NCBI RefSeq assembly: GCF_023074185.1
Contig: NZ_JADPKY010000035.1
Coordinates: forward strand, 94,255 to 158,254
Length of the DNA stretch: 64,000 bases
Reading direction: 5' to 3'
From: Bradyrhizobium sp. 132
GTDB lineage: Bacteria; Pseudomonadota; Alphaproteobacteria; Rhizobiales; Xanthobacteraceae
The notes beneath the pieces were generated by a model, which saw only the letters and a list, made by a program, of their open reading frames with translations, did no database searches and was not told the DNA's origin. How positions within the stretch are numbered: the stretch's first letter is position 1; the number at the start of each line of letters is the position of its first letter. Both the position numbers and the translations under genes were made by a program. Below are positions 17,967 to 28,524 of the stretch, piece by piece.

Positions 17967-18470
17967 ATGTCTGATCTTGTCGCGATCGTGTACCCGAACG
18001 AGGCGAAGGCCGAGGACGTCCGCCAGCGGCTGCTCAAGTTGCAAAAAGAGTATCTGATCTCCATCGGCGATGCCGTCATCGCAGTGAAGACAGAAACAGG
18101 CAGCGTGAAGCTGAACCAGCTTGTCAACACCACGGCGACGGGCGCGATCTCCGGCAGCTTCTGGGGCCTCCTGATCGGCGTCCTCTTCCTCAATCCGATC
18201 ATCGGTGTGGCGCTCGGCGCCGCGTCCGGAGCGCTGGGAGGCGCATTGACCGATTTCGGCATCAACGACGCGTTCGTGAAGGAGCTTTCGGCATCGCTCC
18301 ACCCCGGCAACGCGGCCCTCTTCGTTCTGATCAAGAACATGACCGCCGACAAGGTCCTCAACGAGATCAAGGACGCCGGTGGGGTCGTGCTGAAGACCTC
18401 TCTGGACGAGACCAAGGAAAAGATCCTGCGCGACGCGCTCGCCAGCGCGGCGGAGCGACCGGTTTCCTGA
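17967..18470 (+). CDS. DUF1269 membrane protein
   Basis: A 167-residue DUF1269 protein. Residues 1-45 form a ferredoxin-like alpha/beta half (MSDLVAIVYPNEAKAEDVRQRL) and residues 60-95 a glycine-rich hydrophobic hairpin (GSFWGLLIGVLFLNPIIGVALGAASGALGGALTDFGI). The rest is a second alpha/beta half (ALFVLIKNMTADKVLNEI). The biochemical role is unknown; members often sit near stress genes. GGAGG lies just upstream of the ATG at 17967. It is separated from the Mrp operon by 173 bases that show no clear terminator. Confidence 0.9.
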   Translation: MSDLVAIVYPNEAKAEDVRQRLLKLQKEYLISIGDAVIAVKTETGSVKLNQLVNTTATGAISGSFWGLLIGVLFLNPIIGVALGAASGALGGALTDFGINDAFVKELSASLHPGNAALFVLIKNMTADKVLNEIKDAGGVVLKTSLDETKEKILRDALASAAERPVS

Positions 18471-18689
18471 AACCGCCGGTCTCTGCTTTCCAGCGTCGAC
18501 CTGAGGCGAGGCGCGCAGTCATTTCTCGTGGTTGAGAGGGAGGCCCTGGGTAGTCGCACAGGCGGCGCGCGCGGCTACGTTCGGTGCCGTGGATAAGCTC
18601 GTCGTCGACATGGATGCAGTCGTTTCGGTCATGATCGACGAACAGGATAGCAAAGCCGGTCCGCGACAACGACCGGTCGAACTTAGCCT

Positions 18690-19400
18690 TCAGCGCCGAC
18701 CGCCCAAGAGGCGCAGGAGCATCATGAACAGATTGATGAAGTTCAGATAGAGCGACAGCGCCCCGATCACGGACTTGCGACCTGCCGTGGTCTCGTCGTC
18801 CCTGTTGTCATACATCGCCTTGATCCGCTGGGTGTCGTAGGCAGTGAGCCCCGCGAAGACACCGACGCCGACGATCGAGATCAACCAATCGAGTCCCGTC
18901 GACCTCAGGAAGAGGTTGATCAGGCTTGCGACGATGACGCCGATCAGGCCCATGAACAGGAAGCTCCCAATCCCGGACAGATCTCGCCTTGTGGAGTAAC
19001 CGAAGATGCTGAGCGCTCCGAACATTGCGGCCGCGATGAAGAAGACGCGCGTGATCGAGGCACTGGTGTAGATGTGCAGCAGGATCGAGAGCGAGACGCC
19101 GACCAACGCGGCATAGACGAAGAACAACAGCCGCGCGGTTGCCGCCGACAGCGTATTGATGCGCGCTCCGATAAAAAACACCAGCCCGAGCGGAGCTAGA
19201 ATGAAAACCCACATCAGCGGGCTCTCCAGCAATGCGGGACCGGTAACCTCATAAGTCAGCCACGCAACAACGGCGGTCAGGCCAACGCCCGCGGCCATAT
19301 AGTTGTAGATGCGCAGCATGTAGGCGCGTAATCCAACGTCGATCGCAGGCGACGTGCCAGCCGTGGTCGAGAAAGTCGCGTTCGGATCATAGTCGGACAT
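18690..19400 (-). CDS. Bax inhibitor-1/YccA family membrane protein
   Basis: A 236-residue integral membrane protein with seven spans and the family features YMAAGVGLTAVVAWLTYE, SLSILLHIYTSASITRVFFIAAAMFGALSIFGY and the loop GVGVFAGLTAYDTQRIKAMY, whose Asp belongs to the proposed pH-sensing diaspartyl pair. Bacterial members (YccA, YbhL, BsYetJ) are calcium-leak channels or FtsH modulators. The ATG at 19400 is preferred because residues from there match family N-termini. It is convergent with the DUF1269 gene. Confidence 0.93.
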   Translation of the reverse strand: MSDYDPNATFSTTAGTSPAIDVGLRAYMLRIYNYMAAGVGLTAVVAWLTYEVTGPALLESPLMWVFILAPLGLVFFIGARINTLSAATARLLFFVYAALVGVSLSILLHIYTSASITRVFFIAAAMFGALSIFGYSTRRDLSGIGSFLFMGLIGVIVASLINLFLRSTGLDWLISIVGVGVFAGLTAYDTQRIKAMYDNRDDETTAGRKSVIGALSLYLNFINLFMMLLRLLGGRR

Positions 19401-19621
19401 CGCTTGGCCTGCTCGCGTCTGGGCAGGAAGTATGCACAATACCGGCCGGCCTGCGATTGGAACATCAGCTGATCACCCGATCGCAGGCAGATACAATACC
19501 TATCTCCGGACGCTGGTGGCCCGCGAACCATAGCGTGCGCGCGAGTTCCTCATCCATTTTGCCTAGATTCCTTACACGTTTGTCACTGGTAGCTCGCGGC
19601 ACAGCGGCCTACTCAGTCCGC

Positions 19622-19816
19622 ATGCGCTACTTTTTTCATATCGTCGACAAGTACGGGCTCTGCCTGGACGGGACCGGATATGAGCACGTGGATCAGGAAG
19701 CCGCGTTCGTGCACGCCAGACATATCGCAGCAGAAATCGCAAAAGCAGGCGAATTCTGCCGCGCCAGCTTCGTGCTGATCGTCGCCGCGGCGCCTGGACC
19801 GGCCAGTCGGCATTAG
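19622..19816 (+). CDS. DUF6894-type small protein
   Basis: A 64-residue protein beginning MRYFFHIVDKYGLCLDGTGYEHVDQEAAFVHARHIAAEIAKAG. This is the pattern of the small DUF6894 proteins common in Bradyrhizobium (xRYFFHxxDG..DxxGxE..D...A...A). Their function is unknown. The longer in-frame reading from 19457 is not family-like. The ribosome binding site is weak. Confidence 0.7.
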   Translation: MRYFFHIVDKYGLCLDGTGYEHVDQEAAFVHARHIAAEIAKAGEFCRASFVLIVAAAPGPASRH

Positions 19817-20013
19817 AGCACAGCTCCCCCCCGCCAGCGTCCCGCTGCCGCGGGGTCGCCGTCGGGCCGATTTCCGACATTGCCCTCTACATGGAATCCC
19901 TGATTTCCCGCCTCGGAGGCCGCCTCTAAGATCCCTGCCAAGGGTGGCCGGCCTATCCTGCTTCAATTCGAGGTCGCGCCCACTTCATCTCCGGCCGGAA
20001 AGCCATTCTCGTC

Positions 20014-21453
20014 ATGGCTCCTTCGTCGAAAGAGGTTGGCGCGAAGCTTTCGCGTAGCGCGCTCGTCGCGCTCGTGGTCGGGTCGATGATCGGCTCCGGC
20101 ATCTTCGCGCTGCCCGCATCGTTTGGACACGCCACGGGCGTCCTGGGGACGTTAATCGCCTGGGTCATCGCGGGCACCGGCATGCTGATGCTCGCCTTCG
20201 TTTTTCAGGCGCTGTCTCGCCGTAGGCCCGACTTGGACGCAGGCATCTACGCATATGCCAAGGCTGGCTTCGGCGACTATATCGGCTTCGCCTCGGCGGC
20301 CGGCTATTGGATCGGATGCTGCCTCGCCGACGTCGCCTGCCTCATCCTGATCAAGGCGACAATCGGTCAGTTTTTTCCGATCTTCGGCGACGGCACGACG
20401 CCGGCGGCGATCGCGGCGGCATCCCTCCTGCTATGGAGCGTCCATTTTCTTGTACTGCGTGGCATCAAGGAGGCCGCCGCCCTCAACACGATCGCGACCT
20501 ACGCCAAGATCATCCCGATCATGCTTTTCATCGGCGTAGCGTTCATCGTCCTCGATTTCGACCTGATCTCCCGGAATTTCTGGGGGACCGAGCAGCCGGG
20601 CGCGGTAGCGGTGTTCTCGCAGGTTCGAAGCACGATGCTACTCACGGTGTTCGTCTTTGTCGGAATCGAGGGCGCCAGCGTGTACTCGCGCTACGCCCGT
20701 GATCGCTCCGACATCGGATTTGCGACCGTCGCCGGATTCCTGTCCGTTCTCTGCCTTCTCGTCCTCGTGACGATACTATCCTATGGAGTCCTTCCGCGAC
20801 AGCAACTCGCGGGCCTGCCGACACCCTCGATGGCCGGCGTGATGGAAGCGATGGTCGGGCGATGGGGCGGCATTTTCATCAGCCTGGCGCTGCTGGTCTC
20901 GATTCTGGGCAATTACCTGTCGTGGTCGCTGCTCGCGGCCGAGGTGCTGCATTCCGCGGCCATCAACCGCACCATGCCCTCCTTTCTCGCGGTCGTGAAC
21001 AAACACGAAGTCCCTGTCGGAGCACTGTGGCTCACCAATTGCGTCATCCAGGCCTTCGTTCTGATTACATGGTTCGCAGAGTATGCGTTCACGCTCGCCT
21101 TGAAGATGACAAGCGCGATGACGTTGATCCCCTATTTTCTGGTGGCCGCCTACGGCCTCAAGCTGACGTATCTCGGCATCTCCTACCATGCCGGGGAACG
21201 CGCCCGCACCGTCGACGGGATCCGCTCGGCGATCGCAACGCTCTACGCAATCGGCATGCTCTACGCGGGCGGTCCAACGTTTCTTCTGCTGTCGTCGATA
21301 CTCTACGCGCCGGGAACGGTTCTGTTCGTTCTGGCCAAGCGCGAGCGCAAGGAATCCGTCTTCAAGCCGTTCGAGGCGATCATCTTTGCCGCGATCACGC
21401 TCGCTGCTTGTGCCGGAGTTTATGCGCTGGCCGTGGGTGCGATCTCGATCTGA
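20014..21453 (+). CDS. APA-family amino acid antiporter, second arginine/ornithine-type paralogue
   Basis: A 479-residue APC-superfamily transporter with 12-13 spans. It parallels the arcD product at 7548-8981 block by block: VVGSMIGSGIFALP in TM1, DAGIYAYAKAGFGDYIGFASAAGYW, TVFVFVGIEGASVYSRYARD and ILYAPGTVLFVLAKRERKE. Its substrate should also be a basic amino acid or polyamine, but it lacks an adjacent catabolic enzyme. It heads a rightward group of envelope genes; 26 bases separate it from the small secreted peptide gene. Confidence 0.88.
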   Translation: MAPSSKEVGAKLSRSALVALVVGSMIGSGIFALPASFGHATGVLGTLIAWVIAGTGMLMLAFVFQALSRRRPDLDAGIYAYAKAGFGDYIGFASAAGYWIGCCLADVACLILIKATIGQFFPIFGDGTTPAAIAAASLLLWSVHFLVLRGIKEAAALNTIATYAKIIPIMLFIGVAFIVLDFDLISRNFWGTEQPGAVAVFSQVRSTMLLTVFVFVGIEGASVYSRYARDRSDIGFATVAGFLSVLCLLVLVTILSYGVLPRQQLAGLPTPSMAGVMEAMVGRWGGIFISLALLVSILGNYLSWSLLAAEVLHSAAINRTMPSFLAVVNKHEVPVGALWLTNCVIQAFVLITWFAEYAFTLALKMTSAMTLIPYFLVAAYGLKLTYLGISYHAGERARTVDGIRSAIATLYAIGMLYAGGPTFLLLSSILYAPGTVLFVLAKRERKESVFKPFEAIIFAAITLAACAGVYALAVGAISI

Positions 21454-21479
21454 GGTGTTGGGACCAAATGGAGGCGAAC

Positions 21480-21704
21480 ATGAACGTCCGGCAGGTTTAC
21501 GGCGCTCTGATCCTAATCGGGTCGATCGCGGCCGCGCAGCCGAGTTTCTCCCAAGCGCAATCGACCGCGTCGACGCCGAAACCCGCAGCGACAGCGCCCG
21601 CAGCCGCCACACCAAATACGAATACGAACCCGACCAAGCATCGCCATTGGCGCCATCGCGGCGGCTCGCATCCTCACTATGGCAGCCGCCGTGTTCGTAC
21701 CTGA
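21480..21704 (+). CDS. Small secreted His/Arg-rich protein
   Basis: A 74-residue protein with a signal peptide (MNVRQVYGALILIGSIAAAQPSFSQ, probable cleavage near AAA or SFSQA). A Thr/Ala/Pro-rich low-complexity linker and a His/Arg/Gly tail (HRHWRHRGGSHPHYGSRR) follow. The ATG at 21480 follows GGAGG at good spacing. The stop (21702-21704) shares a base with an ATG in the next reading frame, so it may be translationally coupled to the permease gene. The His-rich tail could bind metal or the cell wall; that is inference. Confidence 0.65.
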   Translation: MNVRQVYGALILIGSIAAAQPSFSQAQSTASTPKPAATAPAAATPNTNTNPTKHRHWRHRGGSHPHYGSRRVRT

Positions 21705-21748
21705 TGGGCGGATGCGACGGTCCCAGCTGCAATCCCCGAGTTCCCCCG

Positions 21749-22861
21749 ATGAGCGACGTGACGTCCGGACAAGAGCAACTCCACGAGAGCGCGATCCGCA
21801 GGACGCCGGCGATCGAACACGGCCCGCGCAGCGTTCTCGCGACGGGTCTCGCTCTGCTCGGCGTAAGCGTGGCCCTCTTTTTGATCTGGAAAACCGTCTC
21901 GAGCCTGCTCATCATCTTCGCGGGCGTGCTGTTTGCAGCCCTTCTGGATGCCGCCGCAAGGGCGATTGCGCCTGTCGTCCGCCTCGGTCGCATCTGGCGG
22001 CTGACTTTGGTGCTGCTGCTGCTCACTGCAACGGTCGGACTTGGCCTCGTGTGGGGAGCCGGCAAGCTTCCGGAGCAAACTCGTCTTCTGCTGAAGGTCA
22101 TGGACACCCAATTTGACGTCCTGCAGCAGCATCTTCTGACCTATGGCGTCGATCTGCTCGGTCCCGAATGGGGTCGGGATTTCACGCAATGGCTGGTCTC
22201 CGACCAAGGCCGGTTCTTCAGCCACGCCCAATTCGTCCTTGGCGGGGCGTCGAGCTTCCTGACTGGCGTGCTGGTGATCCTGTTCCTGGGCATCCTCTTC
22301 GCCTTCGATCCCGATAGCCACCGCGAAAGTCTCGTCATACTCGCGAAGCCGTCCTATCGCGCACGGATGCGCGGCGTGATGGACCAGATGGGAAGCGTCC
22401 TGCGGCTCTGGTTCGTAGGACAACTTATCCGCATTGTCCTGATGACGCTGTGCGTCTGGATCGCGCTCTACTGGATCGGGCTGCCTGGTCCCTTCCTGCT
22501 TGGTTTGCAGGCGGGCTTATCGAACTTCGTCCCGTATCTCGGGCCGATCGTCGCCGCAATTCCGATCGCGCTCGTCGCTATGCCGCTCGGAGGATCGCCG
22601 CTGATCTGGGCCGTCGTCGTGTATACCCTGATCCAGTCGATCGAAGGATACGTGATCGGCCCCCTGATCCAGCGCCAAGCCGTCGAAATCCCCCCGGCCT
22701 GGACTTTGGTGGCGATCGTGCTGCTGGGCGCCATGTTCGGCGTCATGGGCATCGCGCTCGCCATGCCACTCGTCGCGGTCGGCCGGGTCGCGATCATCAG
22801 GTTCTACGTCGAGGACTATCTCGGCGATCCCCCGCTGATGGTCAACAAGGGACGATCCTGA
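21749..22861 (+). CDS. AI-2E family transporter
   Basis: A 370-residue polytopic protein of the AI-2E/UPF0118 (TqsA/YdiK/PerM) family. Landmarks are the N-terminal helix pair (LATGLALLGVSVALFLIWKTVSSLLIIFAGVLFAALLDAA), the helical periplasmic segment and the conserved core GLPGPFLLGLQAGLSNFVPYLGPIVAAIPIALVA. The PLIQRQAVEIPPAWTLVAIVLLGAMFGVMGIALAMPL block follows. Some members are Na+/H+ antiporters; others are said to export AI-2. The ATG at 21749 gives a family-like start; an in-frame ATG at 21704 overlapping the previous stop is possible. Confidence 0.92.
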   Translation: MSDVTSGQEQLHESAIRRTPAIEHGPRSVLATGLALLGVSVALFLIWKTVSSLLIIFAGVLFAALLDAAARAIAPVVRLGRIWRLTLVLLLLTATVGLGLVWGAGKLPEQTRLLLKVMDTQFDVLQQHLLTYGVDLLGPEWGRDFTQWLVSDQGRFFSHAQFVLGGASSFLTGVLVILFLGILFAFDPDSHRESLVILAKPSYRARMRGVMDQMGSVLRLWFVGQLIRIVLMTLCVWIALYWIGLPGPFLLGLQAGLSNFVPYLGPIVAAIPIALVAMPLGGSPLIWAVVVYTLIQSIEGYVIGPLIQRQAVEIPPAWTLVAIVLLGAMFGVMGIALAMPLVAVGRVAIIRFYVEDYLGDPPLMVNKGRS

Positions 22862-22869
22862 GGTGCCGC

Positions 22870-23469
22870 ATGAGCGAGCTCGAAGCTGAACGGAACGCCG
22901 CAACGGGTCCGCCGTCAATACATCCGGGGATGACCCGCTTGCTGTGGCAGCAGCTGCCCTACATCGCCGCGCTTGTGCTCGCCATTGCGGGCGTCGCCTA
23001 CACCAATGCTTCGCATCAGCCTCTCGTCGGCTATTGGGAATTCCTTGCCCTTGCCATCGGCGTAGTCTGCGTCATCAACAAGTGGCCCGAGGTCGACGGC
23101 AGGGAGGAGCGCTGGCGGCTAATCTGGACCCAGGCGCTGCATTGGGTCGCCGTTCTGGTCGCGATGAACATCATGCTGGTATCCGGAGTTCAGCAGTTGC
23201 TGCCGACGCCGGCGACAAGCCTGGTTCTCCTTACCTTGCTCGCGCTCGGGACATTCCTCGCCGGCGTCAGTCTCCAGTCCGCCCAGATCGCCTTCCTCGG
23301 CCTTGCGATGGGCATCACGGTTCCGGCGATATCCTGGTTGCAGCAATCCATCATCTTCTTCCTGTTGGGCGCCGTCCTGCTGATTGGCCTCGGTATCACG
23401 TTCTGGCTTCGTCAGGACCGCACCCCAGCGAGCTTGCCCGACAACACTGGAAGCCAAACGGAGGCCTGA
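22870..23469 (+). CDS. Six-span membrane protein of unknown function
   Basis: A 199-residue inner-membrane protein with six hydrophobic segments (around residues 30-46, 53-70, 85-106, 114-132, 139-156 and 160-180) and a polar tail. I do not recognise a named family. The start follows the previous stop by eight bases, and its own stop abuts the next start, so it belongs to a tight operon with the AI-2E permease and the DUF992 gene. Confidence 0.75.
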   Translation: MSELEAERNAATGPPSIHPGMTRLLWQQLPYIAALVLAIAGVAYTNASHQPLVGYWEFLALAIGVVCVINKWPEVDGREERWRLIWTQALHWVAVLVAMNIMLVSGVQQLLPTPATSLVLLTLLALGTFLAGVSLQSAQIAFLGLAMGITVPAISWLQQSIIFFLLGAVLLIGLGITFWLRQDRTPASLPDNTGSQTEA

Positions 23470-23955
23470 ATGCGCATTAACCTGCTTCTCGCAATCATCT
23501 GCGGATTCGCTTTGATGTGCGCCGATGCCCTGCCCGCGCGCGCGGAAACGTTCAGAGTCGGCCGGCTTATATGCGCCAGCACACCACGCGTTGGGCTGGT
23601 GCTTGGCTCCGCGCAGGAGCTTCGTTGCGTATTCACGACGACACGCCCGACTCGGCAGTACGTCTACGACGGGCGGATCAGGCGGGTTGGTCTCGACATC
23701 GGCGTGACCAGCGCCGGAAGCCTCTCATGGGCCGTCTTCGCCAGGAACTCGCGCGTCGGCCCCGGCACGCTGCGGGGGAGCTACGTGGGCGCGAGCGGCA
23801 ATGTCGCGTTCGGTCCCGGGCTCGGAGCAAACGTTCTCATTGGAGGCTCTCGCCGGACGATTGCGCTCCAGCCCCTGTCGATCGAGCGATCAATCGGATT
23901 GAACCTTGCGGCGGGGATTGCGAACCTGACACTCGGCCCGCGCGGACACCGTTAG
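23470..23955 (+). CDS. DUF992 secreted protein
   Basis: A 161-residue exported protein: signal peptide to about residue 25 (LPARA), then the DUF992 fold with its hallmark segments VGRLICASTPRVGLVLGSAQELRCVF, RVGLDIGVTSAGSLSWAVFA, LRGSYVGASGNVAFGPGLGANVLIGG and IALQPLSIE, ending in the repeat-like glycine/valine strands. Such proteins are widespread in Rhizobiales envelopes; the function is unknown. It starts directly at the end of the preceding gene. Confidence 0.92.
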   Translation: MRINLLLAIICGFALMCADALPARAETFRVGRLICASTPRVGLVLGSAQELRCVFTTTRPTRQYVYDGRIRRVGLDIGVTSAGSLSWAVFARNSRVGPGTLRGSYVGASGNVAFGPGLGANVLIGGSRRTIALQPLSIERSIGLNLAAGIANLTLGPRGHR

Positions 23956-23990
23956 CAGCTTGTCCCAAGCCCTGGAGCCGGGAGCGGACA

Positions 23991-25235
23991 ATGGACCTTG
24001 CGGAAATTTCGGTCAGGATGCTGGCGGCGAGTTTCCTGACATTCATCGCTGGCGGCATGGCCTTAGCACAGCCAGCCTCCAGCGCTCCGCCTGCTGTCGG
24101 CATCGTCGAAGCGATCAAGCGACCGATCACCGAGAGCAGCGAATTTCTCGGGCGGATCGAGGCGGTCAATCGGGTCAATATCGTGGCTCGCGTCACCGCG
24201 TTTCTGGAACAGCGACTGTTCGTCGAGGGTGCCGAGCTCAAAAAGGGCGCCCCGCTCTACCGGCTCGAGCGCGGCCCGTTCGAGGCCGATCTTGCGTCAA
24301 AGCAGGCGCAGGTGGCCCAGCTCCAGGCGATGCTCGAGAACGCCAAGCTGACGACCGAGCGCGCGCGTACGCTGCTCAGTGGGCCAGCCGGTCAGCAATC
24401 GACCTACGACGCAGCGATCGCCAACGAGCGCAGCCTGGAAGCCCAGGTCCAGGCCGCACAAGCACAAGTCAATGCGTCCCAGATCAACCTCGACTACACC
24501 ATGATCAGCGCGCCGATCGACGGCAAGATCGGACGCACAGCCGTGACTGAAGGCAATGTCGTCGGTCCAAGCTCGGGCGTGCTGACCACGATCGTCAGCC
24601 AGGATCCGATGTACGTCACCTTCCCGGTGCCGCTGCGTCAGGCACTCGAACTGCGCGAACCTTATGGACCGCAAGGGGGTCTGGAAGCCGTGGTGATCCG
24701 GCTGCGACTGCCCAATGGCCGCATGTATGGCCAATCCGGCAAGCTGAACTTTGTCGACAACACGATCGCCCAGAATACCGACACGATCACGGTGCGCGGC
24801 GAGATCGACAACCCGATCCTGCGCGCGCCGTCCGTCGCGGGCGTGACCGTCCACGAACTGACCGACGGCGAATTCGTTACGGTCGTGCTGGAAGGTATCC
24901 AGCCCATCGAGGTGTTGGCGGTCCCGCGTTCGGCGGTGCTGTCCGATCAGCAGGGCGACTACGTTCTCATTGTCGGCACCGGCGACAAGGCCGAACAACG
25001 CCGTATCCAGCTTGGGCAGTCGACGCCCACCATCGCTTCCGTCATCAATGGCCTCGCCGCCGGCGACAAGGTCATCGTCGAAGGCCTGCAAAGGGCTCGT
25101 GCGGGCCAGGCGGTTTCGCCGGGTCCGGCCAGTGCGCTGATCCAGTCGAGCATGAAGGCCGGCGCAAGCGACGCACCCTCGTTGCCAGACCGTGGCGCCT
25201 CGACCGCCACGCGCCCGGAGGACAAAAAACCATGA
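23991..25235 (+). CDS. RND efflux periplasmic adaptor (MFP family)
   Basis: A 414-residue adaptor: signal peptide (residues 1-26, ending ALA), first barrel/lipoyl strand ([48 protein letters not shown]), alpha-hairpin (about 95-165), second lipoyl half with [14 protein letters not shown], beta-barrel, and a membrane-proximal domain ending in a polar, disordered tail. It has no lipobox, so it is probably anchored by an uncleaved or processed Sec signal. Its stop overlaps the pump start (ATGA), which pairs it with the adjacent RND permease. Confidence 0.93.
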   Translation: MDLAEISVRMLAASFLTFIAGGMALAQPASSAPPAVGIVEAIKRPITESSEFLGRIEAVNRVNIVARVTAFLEQRLFVEGAELKKGAPLYRLERGPFEADLASKQAQVAQLQAMLENAKLTTERARTLLSGPAGQQSTYDAAIANERSLEAQVQAAQAQVNASQINLDYTMISAPIDGKIGRTAVTEGNVVGPSSGVLTTIVSQDPMYVTFPVPLRQALELREPYGPQGGLEAVVIRLRLPNGRMYGQSGKLNFVDNTIAQNTDTITVRGEIDNPILRAPSVAGVTVHELTDGEFVTVVLEGIQPIEVLAVPRSAVLSDQQGDYVLIVGTGDKAEQRRIQLGQSTPTIASVINGLAAGDKVIVEGLQRARAGQAVSPGPASALIQSSMKAGASDAPSLPDRGASTATRPEDKKP

Positions 25236-28200
25236 TGTCCGCCGTCTTCATTGATCGCCCGCGACTTGCGATGGTCGTTGCCTTCATCATCACCATCGCA
25301 GGCGCGCTCGCGCTGACGCGGATCCCGGTAGCGCAGTTCCCGGACATCGTGCCGCCGCAGGTCACGGTCGCCGGCACCTTTCCCGGCGCGTCTGCCGAGG
25401 TCGTGGAGACCAGCGTCGCTCAGCCCCTCGAAGCGCAAGTGATCGGTGTCGATCGTGCGCTCTACATGAAATCGACCAGCGGCAATGACGGCAGCTACAC
25501 CCTGACGGTGTCGTTTGCGCTCGGCACCGACCCCGATATCAACACCGTCAACGTCAACAACCGGGTGCAGAGCGCGCTGTCGCAATTGCCCACTGAGGTA
25601 CAGCAGCAGGGCGTGACGGTGCAGAAGAAATCGTCGGCGATCCTGCAATTTCTGGTGCTGTACAGCGCCGAAGGTCAGCAGGACCCGCTGTTCATCACCA
25701 ATTACGCGATCATCAACGTGCTCGACGCGATCTCCAGCACACCCGGCGTCGGCCAGGCTCACCTGTTCGCCAAGATGAATTACTCGATGCGGATCTGGTT
25801 CGATACGCAGCGGCTGACCAGCCTCAATCTCACGCCCTCGGACGTGATCGCAGCAATTCGCACGCAGAGCGTCCAGGCGCCGGTCGGCCGCATCGGTGCG
25901 CGTCCGATCAGCGACGACCAGCAATTCCAGTTCAACGTGCAGACCCTGGGGCGGCTCGCAACGGTCGACCAGTTCGCCAATATCGTGCTGCGCGCCAACC
26001 CGGACGGTTCGACGCTGCTCGTCAAGGACGTCGCCCGGGTCGAGATGGGCGCGCAGAACCTTGACAGCGAAGCGAGGATCGACGGGCGCGCCGCGGTGCC
26101 TCTCGCGATCTATCTGGCGCCGGGCGCCAATGCCGTAACGACCGCGCAGGCGGTCGCAGCCACGATGCAGCGGCTGTCCAAGCGATTCCCGACGGGGTTG
26201 AGCTATCTCGTGCAGTACGATTCCACGAGCTTCGTACGAGATACGATCTCGGAAGTTCTGCGGACGCTGGGCGAGGCATTCGTCCTTGTCGTGATCGTGG
26301 TTTATCTGTTCCTCGGCAATCTTCGCGCGACGGTGATACCGGCCGTTGCCGTGCCGGTCAGCCTGGTCGGCACCTTTGCCGTGTTGCTGATGCTCGGCTA
26401 TTCAGCGAATACGGTGTCGCTGCTCGCAATGGTGCTCGCCATCGGCATCGTCGTGGATGACGCCATCGTCGTCGTGGAGAACGTCGAGCGTGTGATGGAG
26501 GAAGAACCGGATATTTCACCGACCGAGGCCAGCAAGAAGGCCATGAGGCAGATCACGGCGCCGATTGTTGCGATCACGCTGGTGCTGCTCTCCGTCTTCG
26601 TTCCGATCGCCTTCATTCCCGGCATTTCCGGCACGTTGTTTCGGCAGTTTGCGGTGACGATCAGCGCCGCCATGATAATCTCGGCGCTCAATGCGCTGAC
26701 CCTCTCGCCCGCTTTGTGTGCGCTCATCCTACGGCATACCGGACCGCGGCGCGGCATGATCGGACGCGTTCTTGACGGCATCGACTGGATTCGCGACCGC
26801 TACAGCGGCGGTGTACGACGTCTGCTGCGCGTGGCGAGCCTCTCGCTCATATTCGCCGCAATGTTCGCGGCCGGCATTTTCGGGATGTCGCACCTGACTC
26901 CGACGGGGTTCCTTCCCGAGGAAGACCAGGGCGCCTTCTTCACCTCGATACAGCTGCCGGACGGCGCGTCTGTCGCGCGGACCAGCGAGGTCACCGGACA
27001 GATCGAGCGCGTCCTGACGCAGATGCCTGCGGTCGACCACGTCTTGGCCATCATAGGTTTCTCCCTGCTCGACGGGGCGTCCGAGCCCAACAGTGCGCTG
27101 GTGGTGACGCGCCTCAAGCCGTTTGCCGATCGCAAGGCGGCCGCGGATTCGGTGCAGGCGTTGATCCGGCAGACTTACGCAGCCGGCGCGCAAATCCGGC
27201 AGGCCAATGTGCTACCGTTCAATATGCCGCCGATCATCGGACTCTCGACCTCAGGCGGGTTCGAATACCAGCTCCAGGCGCTGGAAGGACAGGACCCAGC
27301 CGCGATTTCCAGTGTCACGAGTGCGTTGATCGAAGCGGCCAATGCCGATCCACGACTGACGCGCGTGTTCTCGACCTTCACCGCGACCAATCCATCGATC
27401 TATCTCGACATTGATCGCCGCAAGGCGCAGGCGCTCGGCGTGACCATCAGCGATATCTTCACCGCCCTTCAGGCGACGCTGGGCGGCATCTACGTCAACA
27501 ACTTCAACCTCTTTGGACGCACCTGGCAGGTCAACGTGCAGGGCGAGGCGCTCGACCGCGCCGACATTTCCGATATCTGGCGCATCTATGTGCGCAACAA
27601 TACCGGTCAGATGGTTCCGATGCGGTCGCTCGCCGGCATCAAGATCGTAACCGGACCTCAGGTCATCACCCGCTACAACAATTATCGCTCAGTGACGGTG
27701 AATGGCAGCCCGGCGCCAGGCGTCTCGTCGGGCACCGCGATAGCGGCCATGGCGGAGGTCTCCAATGCCGTACTGCCCGCGGGCTACAGTTTCGAGTGGA
27801 CCGGCACCGCCTATCAGGAGCAACAGGCTTCAGGACAAACCGGAGCGGTGCTCGCGCTGGCCGTGCTGTTCGCCTATCTGTTCCTGGTGGCGCTCTATGA
27901 GAGCACGGTGATCCCGATCCCGGTGCTGCTGTCCGTCGTTGTCGGCGTGCTCGGCTCTTATATCGGGATCAAAATCGCCGGCCTCGATCTCGATCTGTAT
28001 GGCCAGATTGGCCTCGTGGTGCTGATCGCGCTTGCCGCCAAGAACGGCATCCTGATCGTGGAATTCGCGAAGGAACGACGAGAAGCCGGGACGGAACTTG
28101 CGGAGGCCGCGATCGAGGGGGCGCATATGCGGTTCCGCGCGGTCATGATGACTTCGGTTGCCTTCATTCTCGGGCTGCTGCCGCTGGTGCTCGCAACCGG

Positions 28201-28360
28201 CGCCGCTGAACTGAGCCGCAGGGCGGTCGGGACCGCCGTCTTTGCCGGCATGCTCGGCGCAAGCTCGATCGGAATCTTTATGGTGCCAATGCTCTATGTG
28301 ACATTCCAGCGCCTGCGCGAGCGCCTGAAGGCACGATCGGTTCCGGCGCGAACCACCTGA
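25232..28360 (+). CDS. RND multidrug efflux permease (HAE1/AcrB family)
   Basis: A 1042-residue classic HAE1 pump. It shows TM1 after a short cytoplasmic [10 protein letters not shown] motif, the porter domains ([24 protein letters not shown]), TM4 with the relay aspartates [20 protein letters not shown], and TM10 with [21 protein letters not shown], which supplies the relay Lys. It should expel hydrophobic or amphiphilic compounds from the periplasm or inner membrane in a trimer with the adaptor. Unlike the pump encoded at 9074-12160 its TM4 signature is canonical. No TolC-type gene is adjacent. Confidence 0.96.
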   Translation: MMSAVFIDRPRLAMVVAFIITIAGALALTRIPVAQFPDIVPPQVTVAGTFPGASAEVVETSVAQPLEAQVIGVDRALYMKSTSGNDGSYTLTVSFALGTDPDINTVNVNNRVQSALSQLPTEVQQQGVTVQKKSSAILQFLVLYSAEGQQDPLFITNYAIINVLDAISSTPGVGQAHLFAKMNYSMRIWFDTQRLTSLNLTPSDVIAAIRTQSVQAPVGRIGARPISDDQQFQFNVQTLGRLATVDQFANIVLRANPDGSTLLVKDVARVEMGAQNLDSEARIDGRAAVPLAIYLAPGANAVTTAQAVAATMQRLSKRFPTGLSYLVQYDSTSFVRDTISEVLRTLGEAFVLVVIVVYLFLGNLRATVIPAVAVPVSLVGTFAVLLMLGYSANTVSLLAMVLAIGIVVDDAIVVVENVERVMEEEPDISPTEASKKAMRQITAPIVAITLVLLSVFVPIAFIPGISGTLFRQFAVTISAAMIISALNALTLSPALCALILRHTGPRRGMIGRVLDGIDWIRDRYSGGVRRLLRVASLSLIFAAMFAAGIFGMSHLTPTGFLPEEDQGAFFTSIQLPDGASVARTSEVTGQIERVLTQMPAVDHVLAIIGFSLLDGASEPNSALVVTRLKPFADRKAAADSVQALIRQTYAAGAQIRQANVLPFNMPPIIGLSTSGGFEYQLQALEGQDPAAISSVTSALIEAANADPRLTRVFSTFTATNPSIYLDIDRRKAQALGVTISDIFTALQATLGGIYVNNFNLFGRTWQVNVQGEALDRADISDIWRIYVRNNTGQMVPMRSLAGIKIVTGPQVITRYNNYRSVTVNGSPAPGVSSGTAIAAMAEVSNAVLPAGYSFEWTGTAYQEQQASGQTGAVLALAVLFAYLFLVALYESTVIPIPVLLSVVVGVLGSYIGIKIAGLDLDLYGQIGLVVLIALAAKNGILIVEFAKERREAGTELAEAAIEGAHMRFRAVMMTSVAFILGLLPLVLATGAAELSRRAVGTAVFAGMLGASSIGIFMVPMLYVTFQRLRERLKARSVPARTT

Positions 28361-28524
28361 CCCGCGCGTCCAGAACGCCGGGAAGCACTTTCCGGCAGGC
28401 TTCGGGACACGGCGAATATTCCCGCCGACACATTCAGGGTTTCATCGGATGTCGATGTTGCGCGGCGGCGACTAGCGTTTCCGTGGCGCCAACTTGATTG
28501 GCCGCCGGAATGCGGGAGGATGAC

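Noticed and set aside
18532..18750. A 72-codon plus-strand ORF between the DUF1269 and BI-1 genes.
   Set aside because: It overlaps the 3' end of the BI-1 gene, is Arg-rich, and has no ribosome binding site.
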